From Rhodobacteraceae bacterium (ex Bugula neritina AB1) (GTDB taxonomy: Bacteria > Pseudomonadota > Alphaproteobacteria > Rhodobacterales > Rhodobacteraceae), in contig MDLF01000018.1 in the NCBI GenBank assembly GCA_001730095.1, forward strand, positions 57,612 to 121,611: 64,000 nt of DNA. The letters are read 5' to 3'. Positions 11,001-20,108 of the stretch are shown here, one piece after another. Position 1 is the first letter of the stretch. Each line of letters begins with the position of its first letter. The position numbers were made by a program, and so were the translations under genes. The notes under the pieces were generated by a model. The model saw nothing but the letters and a program-made list of their open reading frames with translations, was not told the DNA's origin and did no database searches.

Positions 11001-14000
11001 ACACCTATGCGCAGCTTTCGCCACTGTCCTACATTCTGCCGCCGGAACAGGGCCGCGCGGCCTATGGTACCCTGCTGGCTGATCTGTCTGAGGCCGGATT
11101 GCTGCCGGACCGCATCGCTCATTTCTGGCTGGTGACAGAGGGCGAGACATTCCGTCCAGGCTCCTCCTTCTTTGATCGCAATCTGGAGATGGGTTTTCAC
11201 GCCCTCACCGCACTGGCGCAGGAGTTGGGCAATGCAGATTTGCCCGCCCCGGCGCATCTGACCGTCTTCACCACCGGCGCGGCACAGGTTCGAGACGAGG
11301 CGCTGCCCTACCCGGAAAAAGCAATGATCGCAGGCCCGCTGGGGGTGATCCCGCGCGAGCTGCCGGGGCTGACCTGCGCCACTGTCGACATCGAACTGCC
11401 GCAGGTGCCGAAAGGCCTGTTTGCCCGCCGCACGCAGGTGCAGACAGGCATCACTCTCCGACTGCTGGAAGAGTTGATGGCAGAGCCTGAAAACCTGTCC
11501 GCCGCCTGGCGCGGGGAGAAGCGGTTTGAGCTCAGCTGGCGTCCGCAGCCGCTGCCCGCTCCAGAAACACCACCGTTCAAACAGGGCGGCCACTACCTGA
11601 TCACCGGCGGCTATGGCGGCATTGGCCTCACCATTGCGGGCCATCTTATGCAGGGTTATGGCGCCAACGTCTCGCTGATATCCCGCGATGGGCTGCCACC
11701 GCGCGAAGATTGGGAGCGGTATCTGGCCAGCCACAGTCCAGCCAACCGCACCGCCCAGCGCATCCGCGCCGTCATGGCACTGGAGGCGGATGGCAAGGGC
11801 CGCGTGCTGCCGCTGGCCGCCGATGTCTGCAACAGCGGCGATTTGCGCATTGCCCGCGAACAGGCCGAAGCGGCCTTTGGCCCCATCACCGGTGTCATAC
11901 ACGGGGCCGGCGTCATTGATGACGGCCCGCTGCTGGCAAAGGATGGGGATCAGATCGCACAGGTTCTGGCCCCCAAAGTCAGCGGATTACGCGCATTGGA
12001 CGCCGTGTTCCCGGATGGAAGCCTAGAGCTGATGGTGCTGTTCTCATCTTCCTCCACCGTGACGCGGCCTGCAGGTCAGGTGGATTACATCGCTGCCAAC
12101 GAATACCTTAACGCCTGGGCCAAGCACCGTGCCGACGGGCAGACACAGGTCACTGCCGTGGACTGGGGCGTCTGGGCCGATACCGGCATGGCGGCGGATG
12201 CCATGGCTGGCCGCAACTCGACTGCAGGCGCCAGCGAACCTGAACCTTGCCCCCAGCCGCTGCTGCAACAGCAAGCCTTTGATGCCGCAGGCAATCGCAT
12301 TTTCACTCCCCGTTTCAGCACCGCGGACTGGCTGCTGGATGAGCACCGCACAGCGGACGGCACTGCCTTGGTGCCCGGCACCGGATACATCGAAATGGCC
12401 GCCGAGGCGCTGGCAGCCATTGGCGTGCAAGATCCCTTCGAAATCCGGGATCTCTACTTCCTGCGGCCGTTGATCGCCGACCCAGGCAGCCCGCGTGGTA
12501 CACTGGTAAAGCTAGAAGCTAATGAAAATGGTTATGAACTGTTTGTTTACTCGGAATTTACAAATGGTTACGGTTTGAACTGTCAGGCAATGCTGGCCTT
12601 ACAGGCGGCGGCAGAACGCCCCGCCCCCCTTAACCTTCAAACGATTTTCACCCGATGCCCAAAAGAGCAGGCGCCTGAGCGCGGGCGCCTGCGTTCGCCG
12701 CAGGAGGCGCATCTGAATTTCGGCCCGCGCTGGCACGTGCTGAACCGCGCCGCATTGGGCGATAGCGAAGGACTGGCAGCTTTGTCTCTGCCGCAGGCGG
12801 CAGTCCAGGATGGCTGCCTGCTGCATCCAGGTCTGCTGGATCTGGCCACCGGCTGGGCGATGAAGCTGATTCCGGGCTACGAAGGCAGCGCGCTGTGGGT
12901 ACCAGTGTCCTACGCGACAATCCGGGTATTTGCGCCTCTGACAGCTGACATCTTCAGCCACATGCGGCTTTCTGGAACCCCTGAAAACTGCTCTGCCGCC
13001 TTTGATGTGACCATAACAGATGCAGACGGCGCGGTCCTGGTGGAGATCGAGAGCTTCCGGATGCAGCGCCTGGCGGGCGGTTTCGACACCGCAGCGGAAC
13101 AGGGCCAACAAGATGCCACGGCCTCGCAGCTGGGCCTGGAACCTGCCGGCAGCCCGCAGCCGCTATCGCCAGAGGAACGCCGCCTGCAACTGAACATCTC
13201 CAATGGCATCAAAGCTGAGGACGGCGGCCCGGCGCTGGTGCGCGCCTTGGCCTCCGGCTTGCCGCAGGTTGTGGTCTCCTCGCTGGACCTGCCCGCGCTG
13301 ATTGCCCAGGCGGACCAAAGCACACCGGCGACGGCAGAGGCACAGACCTTTGACCGGCCTCAGCTTGACACCGACTATGTCGCGCCCCGCAACCCGGTAC
13401 AGGAGCAGCTGGCCCAGCTTTTTGCCTCGCTCCTTGGTGTCAGTCAGGTCGGGATCGAAGACAGCTTCTTTGACCTTGGCGGCCATTCCCTGATTGCTGT
13501 GCGGCTGTTTGCCCAGGTGAAACGCGCCTTTGACGTGGAGTTCCCGCTGTCGGTCCTGTTCGAAGCTCCCAGCGTTGCCGCCTTGGCGGAACGGATCATC
13601 GAACGCAGCGGCGGCGGCGTGTCCGCAGAGCCAGGCGATGCACCGCAAGCGGCAGAAGACAAGCCGCAGCACACCCATCTGGTGCAACTGCATCCGGGTG
13701 ATGGCACCGGGCGGCGGCCCTTCTTTCTGGTGGCGGGCATGTTCGGCAACGTCTTGAACCTGCGCCACCTGGCGCTGCTGGTGGGCAAGGACCGCCCAGT
13801 CTACGGGCTGCAGGCCAAAGGTCTGGTCGGCAGTGATGCCCCCCACGACCGGATTGAGGACGCCGCCCGCAGCTGCCTGCAGGAAATCCGCCAGGTGCAG
13901 CCAGAAGGCCCGTATCTGCTCGGCGGCTTCTCTGGCGGCGGCATCACCGCCTATGAGATGGCGCAGCAGCTAAAGGCCGCAGGCCAGGACACTGCCGCGC

Positions 14001-14527
14001 TGATCCTGCTGGATACTCCGCTGCCGGTGCGCCCTGCCCTGAACCGCAAGGACAAGGCCCTGATCAAGCTTGCGGAACTGCGCAGCAAGGGAGCTGCCTA
14101 TTTTGCCGAATGGGTCCGGAACCGCATCGCCTGGGAATTTGAAAAACGCCGCACCAGACCAGCAGAAACCGGTGCCTTGCCTGAATTCAATAACCGCAAG
14201 ATCGAACTGGCCTTCCGGGCGGCAGTGGAAGCATATGCGCTGAAACCCTGGGACGGCCCGTTCACCCTGTTCCGCCCGCCGCTGGACTGCAAGTGGCAGG
14301 TTTCAGGCGGCAACTGGATCAGTAGCGAGCGGGAATATGTCTTCCACGACAACGATTGGGCCCGTTGGGCGCCCGCCGTTGAAGTGGCCGAGGTGCCCGG
14401 GGATCATGACAGCATGGTGCTGGTACCAAACGTCAGCGTTCTGGCTGCGGGCGTCAAGGCGCGGCTGGATGCTGCGGACCGCAAGGCAGCGCCCGGGCCT
14501 GCCCGCACCATCCGAGCGGCGGAGTGA
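8072..14527 (+). CDS. Type I polyketide synthase, KS-AT-KR-DH-ACP-TE
   Basis: About 2151 residues, one module. Domains with approximate residues: ketosynthase 20-450 (active Cys in TACSTSL near 193; ECHGTGTYLGDP; KTNIGHLDTAAG); acyltransferase 540-850 (GHSMGE near 641); linker; ketoreductase from 1170 (LITGGYGGIGL; YIAAN); hotdog dehydratase-like domain from 1410 (DEHRTADGTALVPG); carrier protein (LGGHSLI, Ser near 1805); thioesterase at the end (GGFSGGG near 1951). The DH-like domain lies after the KR, opposite to the usual DH-KR order. It should extend an acyl unit once, reduce and perhaps dehydrate it, then release it. The frame is open to 7838, but that part is not family-like; TTG at 8072 is preferred, without a strong ribosome site. 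The following gene starts across its stop. Confidence 0.92.
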   Translation: MTIQDETSAAASAAGDIAAGDIAIVGLSVDVPGAGTAEAFWQNLRAGIESIDVLDHETLLANGERASVLADPNYVPATAPLRAFDEFDAEFFGFSPKEAAILDPQHRKFLEVAWCAMENAGHPPESIAGPIGVYAGCGMGSYFYFNICSNPGLVDDVGMFLLRHTGNDKDFLSTRVSHVFDLHGPSVNVQTACSTSLVAVHYACKALREGECDMALAGGVTIELPQGRGYLYKENEILSPDGHCHAFDHRAQGTVFGSGAGAVALRRLEDAVADGDHIWAVIKGSAINNDGADKAGYLAPSVGGQSAAVQQALQTAGTPANTIDYVECHGTGTYLGDPIEVSALTDAYRATTQDTGYCRIGSVKTNIGHLDTAAGVASLTKTALALHHKEIPPSLGYEAPNPAIDFDTSPFKVNAALTPWTPHKGPRRAGINSLGVGGTNAHVILEEAPERAPSEESDFPFQILCVSGQSKAALDANTQALAEYLKANPEADLADVAYTLKEGRRGFAKRRVLVAETPGDAVDLIAENDPRKVFTHDQLGSAPEVVFMFPGGGAQYAGMARDLYETEPVFADWMDRGLEHLQQSLDYDIRAIWLPEEGQEDAANAKLQQPSVQLPLIMIVEYALAQLWISWGVKPAALVGHSMGENTAACLAGVISFEDCIELVLLRGRLFDTVPAGGMLSIALPLADVEEIIGDDLDIASVNAPSLTAVSGPQGALDQLSADLTAREVEHQRIQIDIAAHSRMLDGILQEYGDFTRSLSLSAPKLPVISNRSGATLTAEQATSADYWVGQLRNTVRYADCIETLSKTPNRVFLEVGPGKALSALAQMSPAVQPGQVLSSLRHPDQQVMDDTYFFGVIGRLWACGLEADWQQIWGDARRNRLPLPGYAFQRSRYFIEPGKPAIKEETTPERREDIKDWGYRPAWRPQFANCSLDLPQELDQELHSWLIFEDDTGHAARAAERLEATGHTVVRVRPGDTYAQLSPLSYILPPEQGRAAYGTLLADLSEAGLLPDRIAHFWLVTEGETFRPGSSFFDRNLEMGFHALTALAQELGNADLPAPAHLTVFTTGAAQVRDEALPYPEKAMIAGPLGVIPRELPGLTCATVDIELPQVPKGLFARRTQVQTGITLRLLEELMAEPENLSAAWRGEKRFELSWRPQPLPAPETPPFKQGGHYLITGGYGGIGLTIAGHLMQGYGANVSLISRDGLPPREDWERYLASHSPANRTAQRIRAVMALEADGKGRVLPLAADVCNSGDLRIAREQAEAAFGPITGVIHGAGVIDDGPLLAKDGDQIAQVLAPKVSGLRALDAVFPDGSLELMVLFSSSSTVTRPAGQVDYIAANEYLNAWAKHRADGQTQVTAVDWGVWADTGMAADAMAGRNSTAGASEPEPCPQPLLQQQAFDAAGNRIFTPRFSTADWLLDEHRTADGTALVPGTGYIEMAAEALAAIGVQDPFEIRDLYFLRPLIADPGSPRGTLVKLEANENGYELFVYSEFTNGYGLNCQAMLALQAAAERPAPLNLQTIFTRCPKEQAPERGRLRSPQEAHLNFGPRWHVLNRAALGDSEGLAALSLPQAAVQDGCLLHPGLLDLATGWAMKLIPGYEGSALWVPVSYATIRVFAPLTADIFSHMRLSGTPENCSAAFDVTITDADGAVLVEIESFRMQRLAGGFDTAAEQGQQDATASQLGLEPAGSPQPLSPEERRLQLNISNGIKAEDGGPALVRALASGLPQVVVSSLDLPALIAQADQSTPATAEAQTFDRPQLDTDYVAPRNPVQEQLAQLFASLLGVSQVGIEDSFFDLGGHSLIAVRLFAQVKRAFDVEFPLSVLFEAPSVAALAERIIERSGGGVSAEPGDAPQAAEDKPQHTHLVQLHPGDGTGRRPFFLVAGMFGNVLNLRHLALLVGKDRPVYGLQAKGLVGSDAPHDRIEDAARSCLQEIRQVQPEGPYLLGGFSGGGITAYEMAQQLKAAGQDTAALILLDTPLPVRPALNRKDKALIKLAELRSKGAAYFAEWVRNRIAWEFEKRRTRPAETGALPEFNNRKIELAFRAAVEAYALKPWDGPFTLFRPPLDCKWQVSGGNWISSEREYVFHDNDWARWAPAVEVAEVPGDHDSMVLVPNVSVLAAGVKARLDAADRKAAPGPARTIRAAE

Positions 14528-14532
14528 ACGGC

Positions 14533-15549
14533 ATGGCTCAGCAGAACATCCTTGTCATCCTTCTGAATTTCCGCACACCGGACATGACCCTCCAATCCGC
14601 CGAAGCTGCCCTGCGCGAACTGGAAGACCTGCCTGGGGAGCTCTTGATCATAGACAACGGGTCCGGCGACGGCTCTTTTGATCTGATCCGCGCTGAAGCT
14701 CAGGCCCGCGGCTGGCTCGACAGCAACCGGGTCCGGGTGATCGCGTCGCCGGTGAATGGCGGCTTTGGGGCGGGCATGAACATCGGCCTGCAAACAGGAC
14801 TTTCGACTGGCTGTGCACCAGAGTTCTATTACCTCCTGAACTCCGACGCCTTTGTGCAAGGCGAGACTATCCGCACCTTACGCGACTTCCTCATGGACCA
14901 TCCCGGCGCCGGGCTGGCCGGTTCTTATGTGCGCGGCACCGACGGCACGCCGCACCGGACTGCCTTCCGCTTTCCCTCTATTGCAGGCGAATTCGAGGCC
15001 AGCGCGCGTACGGGCATCTTTACCCGGCTTCTGAAGCCCTGGGTGGTCGCCATGGAGATGCCGCAGGTCGAGCTGCAGGTCGACTGGACCGCCGGTGCCA
15101 GCCTGATGATCCGCCATGAGGTGATCGCGGCGGCGGGCGGCTTTGATGAAAGCTTTTTCCTGTACTTCGAGGAAACCGATCTGTGCCACCGCGCCGCCCG
15201 TGCCGGCTGGCGCACCCATTATGTGCCCGCCAGCGAGGTCGCGCATATCGGTTCTGCCTCCACTGGCATGAAAGACTGGCAGTGCACACCCACCTACTGG
15301 TTTGACTCGCGCCTGCATTACTTCGTCAAAACCCATGGCCGAAGCTATGCCGCTGCTGCCACGCTGGCCCGCATCAGCGGCAGCCTGATCTACGCCTTGC
15401 GGCGCCTGATCCAGAACAAACCACAGGCTGATCCCCCGCATTTCCTGCGGGATCTCTGCCTGCACAGCCTGCGTGCGCTTCTGGCGCCGCAGCGCACATC
15501 ATCTACGGAAACGCGCCCCCCTTCTCCGTTGGCAAAGGAGCAGAAATGA
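14533..15549 (+). CDS. Family 2 glycosyltransferase in the PKS/NRPS operon (rhamnosyltransferase-like)
   Basis: About 338 residues. GT2 motifs: NILVILLNFRTPDMT, IIDNGSGDGS, PVNGGFGAGMNIG, LLNSDAFV, and the acceptor-side DESFFLYFEETDLCHRAARA, an arrangement typical of rhamnosyltransferase-like GT2 enzymes acting on glycan or lipid acceptors. It sits between the PKS and the NRPS, which suggests the assembly-line product is glycosylated, or that the product decorates a glycan (inference). A GTG at 14524 overlaps the PKS stop. The ATG at 14533 has GGAG at 14520-14523 with a 9-nt spacer and is preferred. The stop overlaps the NRPS ATG at 15546. Confidence 0.88.
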   Translation: MAQQNILVILLNFRTPDMTLQSAEAALRELEDLPGELLIIDNGSGDGSFDLIRAEAQARGWLDSNRVRVIASPVNGGFGAGMNIGLQTGLSTGCAPEFYYLLNSDAFVQGETIRTLRDFLMDHPGAGLAGSYVRGTDGTPHRTAFRFPSIAGEFEASARTGIFTRLLKPWVVAMEMPQVELQVDWTAGASLMIRHEVIAAAGGFDESFFLYFEETDLCHRAARAGWRTHYVPASEVAHIGSASTGMKDWQCTPTYWFDSRLHYFVKTHGRSYAAAATLARISGSLIYALRRLIQNKPQADPPHFLRDLCLHSLRALLAPQRTSSTETRPPSPLAKEQK

Positions 15550-18500
15550 CCGCATTTACCTGTGCCCTGATAGGCAATGAATCCCTCCTGATCGGCTGCG
15601 CCGATGCACTGATGGCGCGCGGACACCAGGTCCGGGCCGTGGTGTCAACCGACGCGGATATTCGCGCCTGGGCCGCGGACAAAGGGCTTGTGTCTCTGGA
15701 CAACCCTAGCGATCTGACCGGCGGCTTCGACTGGCTTCTGTCCATCGCCAACCTGACCGTGATCCCGGATGCGGTGCTGTCGCAGGCCGCCAGGGGGGCC
15801 GTGAACTTCCACGATGGGCCGCTGCCAGCCTATGCCGGTCTCAACACGCCGAACTGGGCGTTGATCAACGGCGAGCCGCAGCACGGTATCACCTGGCACC
15901 TGATGGAGAGCGGCGTTGACGAAGGGGATATCCTCGCCCAGCGGCTGTTTGACGTGGCAGATGGCGAAACTGCCTTCAGCCTAAACTCAAAATGCTATGC
16001 GGCCGCAATGGACAGCTTTGGCGAAGTCATCAGCCAGCTGGAAAGCGGAGATCTGAAGCGCCAGAAGCAGGATCTGAGCCAGCGCCGCCTGTTTGCGAAA
16101 GCCGACCGTCCGGCGGCCGGCGGGATGCTGGACTTTACCCGTCCCGCTGCTGAACTGATACGGCTGGTACGGGCGCTTGATACCGGCGGGTATTGGAACC
16201 CGATGTGCGCTGCCAAGCTGCGGGTCGGTGAAATTGTTGTGCTGACCGGTGCGGCGGCCTTCGCTGAAGGCTCTGGCGCCCCTGGCACAGTACTGGCGAC
16301 GGACCGGGACAGCCTGACAATCGCCGCCGCCGACGGTGCCCTCACCCTGTCGCGGCTGACCACCCCCGCAGGCCAACCTGTCGCGGGTTCCAAACTGATA
16401 TCCGCCGGAGAACAGTTACCCTGCCTGACCGCAGCAGACGCTGACGCACTCACCACCCGTCTCGCTGCACTTCAGGGCGGTGAGAGCCATTGGCGCCGGC
16501 AGCTTGCTATTATGCAGCCGATGCAGATGCCGCTGGCTGCTGATACCGGCGGCAACGGGCTTATCCGTCGCAGCATCGCCTGCCCCGCCACTCTCTCTGA
16601 GGAACAAGCCACCGCAGCCGCCCTGGCTTTTGCTCTGCTCAGCTGCGATGGCGACACCGGCGACGCGGCGCTGTCTGTGGAAGGGATGGACGGCCTGACC
16701 GGCATGATTTCTCCCTGGGTTCCCTTACAGGTCCGGCGTCAGGACAGCGTCTCGGAATTGGTGGAGCGCAGCGCACAAACCATTGCCATGGCGCAAAAAT
16801 ACGGAAGTTTCGCCGAGGATCTGGTGGCCCGCGCACCGGAAATCACGACACAGGCCATGCCGGGCATTGGCCTGGTGCTGGGCCACGACGCTCCTGTTGA
16901 CGGCTGTTGCGTTACCGTCTCCCTAACGGATAGCGCAATGGCGCTTCACTGCGATGAGGCTGCGCTGACATCCCGCGCTGTGGACTTGCTTGCCGCAAGA
17001 CTGGAGCTGGTCCTGGATGCCATCGCCGGGGATAGCGGCCGTCTGATCGGCGATCTGCCGATCCTGCCGGAAGCAGAACGCAAGATGCTGCTGGAAGACT
17101 GGAACCAGACCGCAACGGAATTCCCCGCAGATCTGACCATTCACGCAGCTTTTGAGGCGCAGGCCGCCAAGACGCCGGATGCCACTGCGCTCGTGTTCGA
17201 GGACCAGCGCTTTACCTACGGCGAAGTCAATACCCGCGCCAATGCAGTCGCCGGGCGCTTGCATGAAATGGGCGTAAAACCGGGCGTGCATGTGGGCATC
17301 CACATCCGGCGCGCGCCGGAACTGGTGTTTGCCGCGCTTGGGGTATTGAAGGCCGGCGCCGCCTATGTGCCGCTGGACCCGGCCTATCCCGCCGACCGGA
17401 TAGCGCATTACATCAAAGACAGCGGTGCGCAGGTGATCGTGACCCAAGCCGCGCTGGCCGCCAGCCTGCCTGCCTCGGGCGCACAGCTGCTGGACATTGA
17501 AACAATACCCGCAGGCTGCCGTGAAAACATCAATGGCGGCGCAGCCGGGAGCGACCTTGCCTATTTGATCTACACCTCCGGCTCCACCGGCCTGCCGAAG
17601 GGGGTGATGATCACCCATGCCAATGTGTCGAACTTCTTTACTGGCATGGACCAGCGCATCCCGCATCAGCCCGGCGATGCCTGGCTGGCAGTCACAAGCC
17701 TCAGTTTTGACATTTCCGTGCTGGAGCTGTTCTGGACTCTCTCGCGTGGCTTCAAACTGGTCTTGTCCAGCGACGAAAGCCGCCTGGAGCTGTCCAAGGG
17801 ACCGGTGGCGCTCAGCGACCGGAAAATGGACTTCAATCTGTTCTACTGGGGCAACGACGACGGGCCGGGGCCGCAGAAATACCATCTGCTGCTGGAAGGC
17901 GCCAAGTTTGCTGATAGCCACGGTTTCAACGCCGTCTGGACGCCGGAACGGCATTTCCATGCCTTTGGCGGACCATATCCGAATCCGTCGGTGACGGGTG
18001 CCGCCGTCGCCGCAGTGACGCAGAACATCGGCGTGCGGGCGGGCTCCTGCGTCGCGCCGCTGCACCATTGCGCACGGATTGCAGAGGAATGGGCAGTGAT
18101 CGACAATTTGACGGCAGGGCGTGCGGGCATCGGCTTTGCCTCCGGCTGGCAGCCAGATGATTTCATCCTGCGGCCCGAAAACACCCCGCCGGCCAACAAG
18201 CCTGCCCTGTTTGAAAGCATTGAAACGGTGCGCAAACTGTGGCGCGGCCAGGAGGTTGCCTTCCCCCGCAAGGACGGCAGTGACCACAGCATTGTCACCC
18301 AGCCCCGCCCGGTTTCCAAGGAACTGCCGGTTTGGGTCACAACTGCCGGCAACCCGGAAACCTGGCGTGAGGCGGGCACAATCGGGGCAAATGTACTGAC
18401 CCATCTGCTGGGCCAGAGCATCGAGGAAGTCGCCGGAAAAATCGGCATCTATCACGACGCCCTACGGGCAGCTGGGCATGACCCGGCTGATTTCAAAGTG

Positions 18501-20108
18501 ACACTGATGCTGCACAGCTATCTTGCAAAAACCCGTGAGGAAGCGCGGCAAGTGGCGCGGCAGCCGATGAAAGACTACCTGCGCTCTGCCGCGGGGCTGA
18601 TCAAGCAATATGCCTGGGCCTTCCCGGCCTTCAAAAAACCCGAAGGCGTGAAAAACCCGTTTGAAATGGACCTGGGTTCGCTCTCCGAAGAAGAACTGGA
18701 AGCAGTCCTGGACTTCGCTTTTGACCGTTATTTTGAGGATTCCGGCCTGTTCGGCACTATCCAGGATGCTTGCCAGCGGGTGGAGCAGCTGAAGCGCATC
18801 GGCGTTGACGAAATCGCCTGCCTGATCGACTACGGCATTGCGCCCAATGTGGTGCTGGAGGGGCTGAAACCACTGGCCGAAGTGCTGCGCCTGTCGAACG
18901 CCCCGCAGGACCTGTCTGCGGATGACTTCTCGCTTGCGGCGCAGATTGTGCGTCACGGCGTCAGCCACATGCAGTGCACCCCGTCGATGGCGCGGATGAT
19001 CGCTGCGGACACGGATGCCAAAGCCTGCTTGGGCCACTTGCGGCATCTGCTGATCGGCGGCGAGGCGCTGCCCGGCGATCTGGTGCAGACATTGCAGGAG
19101 GCCACCGGGGCAGACCTGCACAACATGTACGGCCCGACCGAAACAACGATCTGGTCAACGGTGGAGAAGATCCAGGGGCTGCCAGCCAGGACTGCCGGGA
19201 TCGGCACACCGATTGCCAACACAGAGATCTATGTCCTGGACGAAAAACAAAGGCCTGTTCCCATGGGAACCCCGGGCGAGTTGCATATTGGCGGCGCGGG
19301 TGTGGCGGCAGGCTACTGGCAGCGTCCGGAGCTGACCTCTGAACGCTTTGTAAAAGCACCGTTCGCCGCAACACCGCTGTACCGCACCGGCGATTTGGTG
19401 ACCTGGACACCGGAAGGCGGCCTGATGTTCCTTGGCCGAACCGACCATCAAGTGAAGATCCGCGGTCAGCGGATCGAATTGGGCGAAATCGAAGCAGTGC
19501 TGGCCGCGCAGCCCGGTATCACCGGCGCAGTCGCCGTGCCACGCGGCGCGGCTGGCAGCGAACAGCTGATTGGCTATGTGACAGTCTCGGCACCGGTTGC
19601 CGAAGACGCGCTGAAACAGGCGCTGACTGCACGTCTGGCAGAGGTGATGGTACCCGCCCGCATCGTCACGCTGGAAGCTTTCCCGCTGACGCCGAACAAG
19701 AAGATCGACCGCAAGGCACTGCCGGACCCGCAACCTGCACGGATTGAGGCCGCCCCTGCAGCAGCACTGGAGGCCGGGGCCCAGGCAAGGATCGCCACGG
19801 TCTGGAGCCGCATCCTGGGCGTCAGCGGCATTGGCGCACAGGACAATTTCTTTGCCCTTGGCGGCCATTCCCTGCTGGCGGTACAGGCACATCGCGAACT
19901 GCGCGCGGAACTGGAGGCTGCATCGCTGTCGATCACGGATATCTTCCGCTTTCCGACCCTGGCCGGGCTGGCTGCCCACATCGAAGGGCTTGCAGGCACC
20001 CCGGCAAATACGGAACAACAGCCTGAGACAGCCGCAGCCCCGGACCGCGGCGACATGATGTCAAAGCGGCGGGCGATGCGGGCAAATCGCAGGACAAGGA
20101 CCGGATGA
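15546..20108 (+). CDS. NRPS: formyltransferase, degenerate C, A split by luciferase-like monooxygenase, PCP
   Basis: 1520 residues. Approximate layout: 1-300 formyltransferase fold with the catalytic Asn/His/Asp set visible (VNFHDGPLPAYAG and GVDEGDIL); 310-505 resembling only the C-terminal half of a condensation domain, with no HHxxxDG motif; 515-750 the first part of an adenylation domain (YTSGSTGLPKG near 675, FDISVLELFW); 755-1115 a complete FMN-dependent luciferase-like monooxygenase (MupA/Atu3671-type: FNLFYWGNDDG, FNAVWTPERHFHAFGG, VAPLHHCARIAEEW); 1120-1400 the rest of the A domain (NMYGPTETT, YRTGDL, GRTDHQVKIRGQRIELGE, NKKIDRKALP); carrier protein (DNFFALGGHSLL, Ser near 1440). No thioesterase. 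It should activate, N-formylate and oxidise one amino acid (inference). AAAGGAG precedes the ATG, which overlaps the upstream stop. Confidence 0.93.
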   Translation: MTAFTCALIGNESLLIGCADALMARGHQVRAVVSTDADIRAWAADKGLVSLDNPSDLTGGFDWLLSIANLTVIPDAVLSQAARGAVNFHDGPLPAYAGLNTPNWALINGEPQHGITWHLMESGVDEGDILAQRLFDVADGETAFSLNSKCYAAAMDSFGEVISQLESGDLKRQKQDLSQRRLFAKADRPAAGGMLDFTRPAAELIRLVRALDTGGYWNPMCAAKLRVGEIVVLTGAAAFAEGSGAPGTVLATDRDSLTIAAADGALTLSRLTTPAGQPVAGSKLISAGEQLPCLTAADADALTTRLAALQGGESHWRRQLAIMQPMQMPLAADTGGNGLIRRSIACPATLSEEQATAAALAFALLSCDGDTGDAALSVEGMDGLTGMISPWVPLQVRRQDSVSELVERSAQTIAMAQKYGSFAEDLVARAPEITTQAMPGIGLVLGHDAPVDGCCVTVSLTDSAMALHCDEAALTSRAVDLLAARLELVLDAIAGDSGRLIGDLPILPEAERKMLLEDWNQTATEFPADLTIHAAFEAQAAKTPDATALVFEDQRFTYGEVNTRANAVAGRLHEMGVKPGVHVGIHIRRAPELVFAALGVLKAGAAYVPLDPAYPADRIAHYIKDSGAQVIVTQAALAASLPASGAQLLDIETIPAGCRENINGGAAGSDLAYLIYTSGSTGLPKGVMITHANVSNFFTGMDQRIPHQPGDAWLAVTSLSFDISVLELFWTLSRGFKLVLSSDESRLELSKGPVALSDRKMDFNLFYWGNDDGPGPQKYHLLLEGAKFADSHGFNAVWTPERHFHAFGGPYPNPSVTGAAVAAVTQNIGVRAGSCVAPLHHCARIAEEWAVIDNLTAGRAGIGFASGWQPDDFILRPENTPPANKPALFESIETVRKLWRGQEVAFPRKDGSDHSIVTQPRPVSKELPVWVTTAGNPETWREAGTIGANVLTHLLGQSIEEVAGKIGIYHDALRAAGHDPADFKVTLMLHSYLAKTREEARQVARQPMKDYLRSAAGLIKQYAWAFPAFKKPEGVKNPFEMDLGSLSEEELEAVLDFAFDRYFEDSGLFGTIQDACQRVEQLKRIGVDEIACLIDYGIAPNVVLEGLKPLAEVLRLSNAPQDLSADDFSLAAQIVRHGVSHMQCTPSMARMIAADTDAKACLGHLRHLLIGGEALPGDLVQTLQEATGADLHNMYGPTETTIWSTVEKIQGLPARTAGIGTPIANTEIYVLDEKQRPVPMGTPGELHIGGAGVAAGYWQRPELTSERFVKAPFAATPLYRTGDLVTWTPEGGLMFLGRTDHQVKIRGQRIELGEIEAVLAAQPGITGAVAVPRGAAGSEQLIGYVTVSAPVAEDALKQALTARLAEVMVPARIVTLEAFPLTPNKKIDRKALPDPQPARIEAAPAAALEAGAQARIATVWSRILGVSGIGAQDNFFALGGHSLLAVQAHRELRAELEAASLSITDIFRFPTLAGLAAHIEGLAGTPANTEQQPETAAAPDRGDMMSKRRAMRANRRTRTG

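Noticed and set aside
9251..11902. Long open frame (883 codons) on the minus strand inside the PKS gene
   Set aside because: It lies opposite the AT-to-KR part of a clearly domain-bearing PKS, has no family motif and a His/Gln/Arg-skewed composition typical of GC-rich shadows.
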